A stretch of 64,000 nucleotides of DNA from Omphalotus guepiniiformis (lineage: Eukaryota; Basidiomycota; Agaricomycetes; Agaricales; Omphalotaceae): NCBI GenBank assembly GCA_028554645.1, contig JAQOOI010000076.1, positions 62,001 to 126,000 on the forward strand, read 5' to 3'. The notes beneath the pieces were generated by a model. It saw only the letters and a list, made by a program, of their open reading frames with translations. It was not told the DNA's origin and ran no database searches. Both the position numbers and the translations under genes were made by a program. Shown here in pieces: positions 63,214 to 64,000 of this stretch (position 1 is the first letter of the stretch; each line of letters starts with the position of its first letter).

Positions 63214-64000
63214 TAATAGCAGCGTAATGAGCACTCTAAGACGTAGGAACTCGTCTAAACTCAAAGGTTGCCTTGTAAAAGCGAGTGTAGTCTGGCGTTG
63301 GCAAAGATTCCGCACGCAGAAAACTGACTAAAGTCGAGCTAGACTGTTGGAAAGACTAACTGAACTGTAAGATCACCGTCTAGACCCTTCGACGAGTACC
63401 AGAAACAGCAAACAGACAGACACAGACAGACAGACACAGACAGACAGACAGACAGACAGACAGTTCAAACACAACAGATGTTCAGATATTTAGCACTCTA
63501 TTAAAGCACTGCAATTCCTAATAGTCCGCCTCTACCAGCTCGAAGAACCGGGGCCTGACGTTCACAATCAAGAGGCCTTCTGCGATTTAACGCTCTAGAA
63601 GATACGTAAAGTTCTCCAATTTGGCGGGCAGTTGTAACCTGGGGCGCTCGACCCTATACATGACAGTATATGTACTCTACTGCTTGTAAGTATTTCATAA
63701 ATAGATAGAAAACTGAGTGGAGTAATTAAAAGGAACAGAGGGATAACATCGAGTATAAAATGGATATAAACAGAAACAATATGACTGAGTTGGGTAAGTA
63801 GGCACGTCTAGAGGGTAATTATGTGCAGTTCTTGGGTATATATGTGTAAGTATTATGTTTTAGTGATGTTTTTGGTACATCTAGACCCTTCTTATCATGC
63901 GCTCGAGCCATTCTAAACGAACTACTCCTATGCATTTCGTTATTATTCATCTTCGTAACTGTTTTACAGTGTACTTATAGGGGCGCTGAGGGCAGTTTCT
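63214..64000 (-). repeat. 5' LTR of element III, running off the window
   Basis: Repeats 49631 onward with no difference noticed over the visible part, including the CAGACAGA repeat (63414-63464). Confidence 0.92.

Larger units (their letters stand above)
49631..64000 (-). mobile_element. Ty3/gypsy element III, near-complete, right LTR off window
   Basis: Between two copies of the same LTR lie, in element sense (right to left): primer-binding site, gag, protease, pol with two stops, antisense gene A, central hairpin module, antisense gene B with one stop, and the terminal module. With 1.48-kb LTRs the whole should be about 15 kb. In the 786 bases visible I saw no difference between its LTRs, suggesting recent insertion, yet pol already has stops; it may have been moved by proteins of another copy. 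It interrupts the gene at 48454. Relics of its family fill 23-36 kb. Confidence 0.92.

Overview
The window reads as a transposon-packed stretch of a filamentous basidiomycete genome, most likely an Agaricomycete (mushroom). Spliceable genes have very short introns (about 50-60 bases, GTRNGT donors and YAG acceptors), the retroelements are of fungal Ty1/copia, Ty3/gypsy and LINE types, and no tRNA, rRNA or recognisable housekeeping gene was seen. Almost all of it is nested insertion on insertion.

Layout. 1-4504: a Ty1/copia element on the minus strand (one open Pol polyprotein running off the left edge, plus its 5' LTR), inserted into the 5' end of the next element. 4505-19051: gypsy element I (+): gag, protease and RT-RNase H-integrase in three successive frames, then two spliced genes on the opposite strand (gene A, gene B), a polypurine tract and a 1.85-kb LTR. 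It in turn abuts the middle of a LINE relic (19052-22045, ending in 22 A). 22046-36046: a graveyard of LTRs of family III, a gene-B relic broken by a 2.7-kb foldback element and by a complete solo LTR with a 4-base target duplication, an inverted family-I-like LTR, and a truncated gag of a fourth family. 36047-44962: element II (-), with pol cut by one stop codon and its gag and protease missing, but with gene A intact and gene B carrying one stop. 44963-49630: two divergent multi-exon genes that belong to none of the elements; the second is cut by element III. 49631-64000+: element III (-), with both LTRs (the right one runs off the window), PBS, gag, protease, pol (two stops), gene A intact and gene B with one stop.

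The main discovery candidate is the shared plan of elements I, II and III. They are clearly diverged families, yet each carries downstream of pol, in antisense, two multi-intron genes. Gene A (342-354 aa) has a conserved exon plan, a basic KRK plus acidic patch and its own TATA box. Gene B (about 550-660 aa) has a Cys6 cluster resembling fungal Zn2Cys6 DNA-binding domains. Each element also carries two copies of one module: a hairpin with a GGGA-type tetraloop and covarying stem, followed by a polypurine tract. One copy sits at the 3' LTR and one between genes A and B. Antisense orientation explains how introns survive retrotransposition. Each family also scatters its own short word through its introns and non-coding DNA, which suggests a self-recognition or anti-silencing system. 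Gag, protease and pol appear to be joined by two successive -1 frameshifts at conserved slippery sites.
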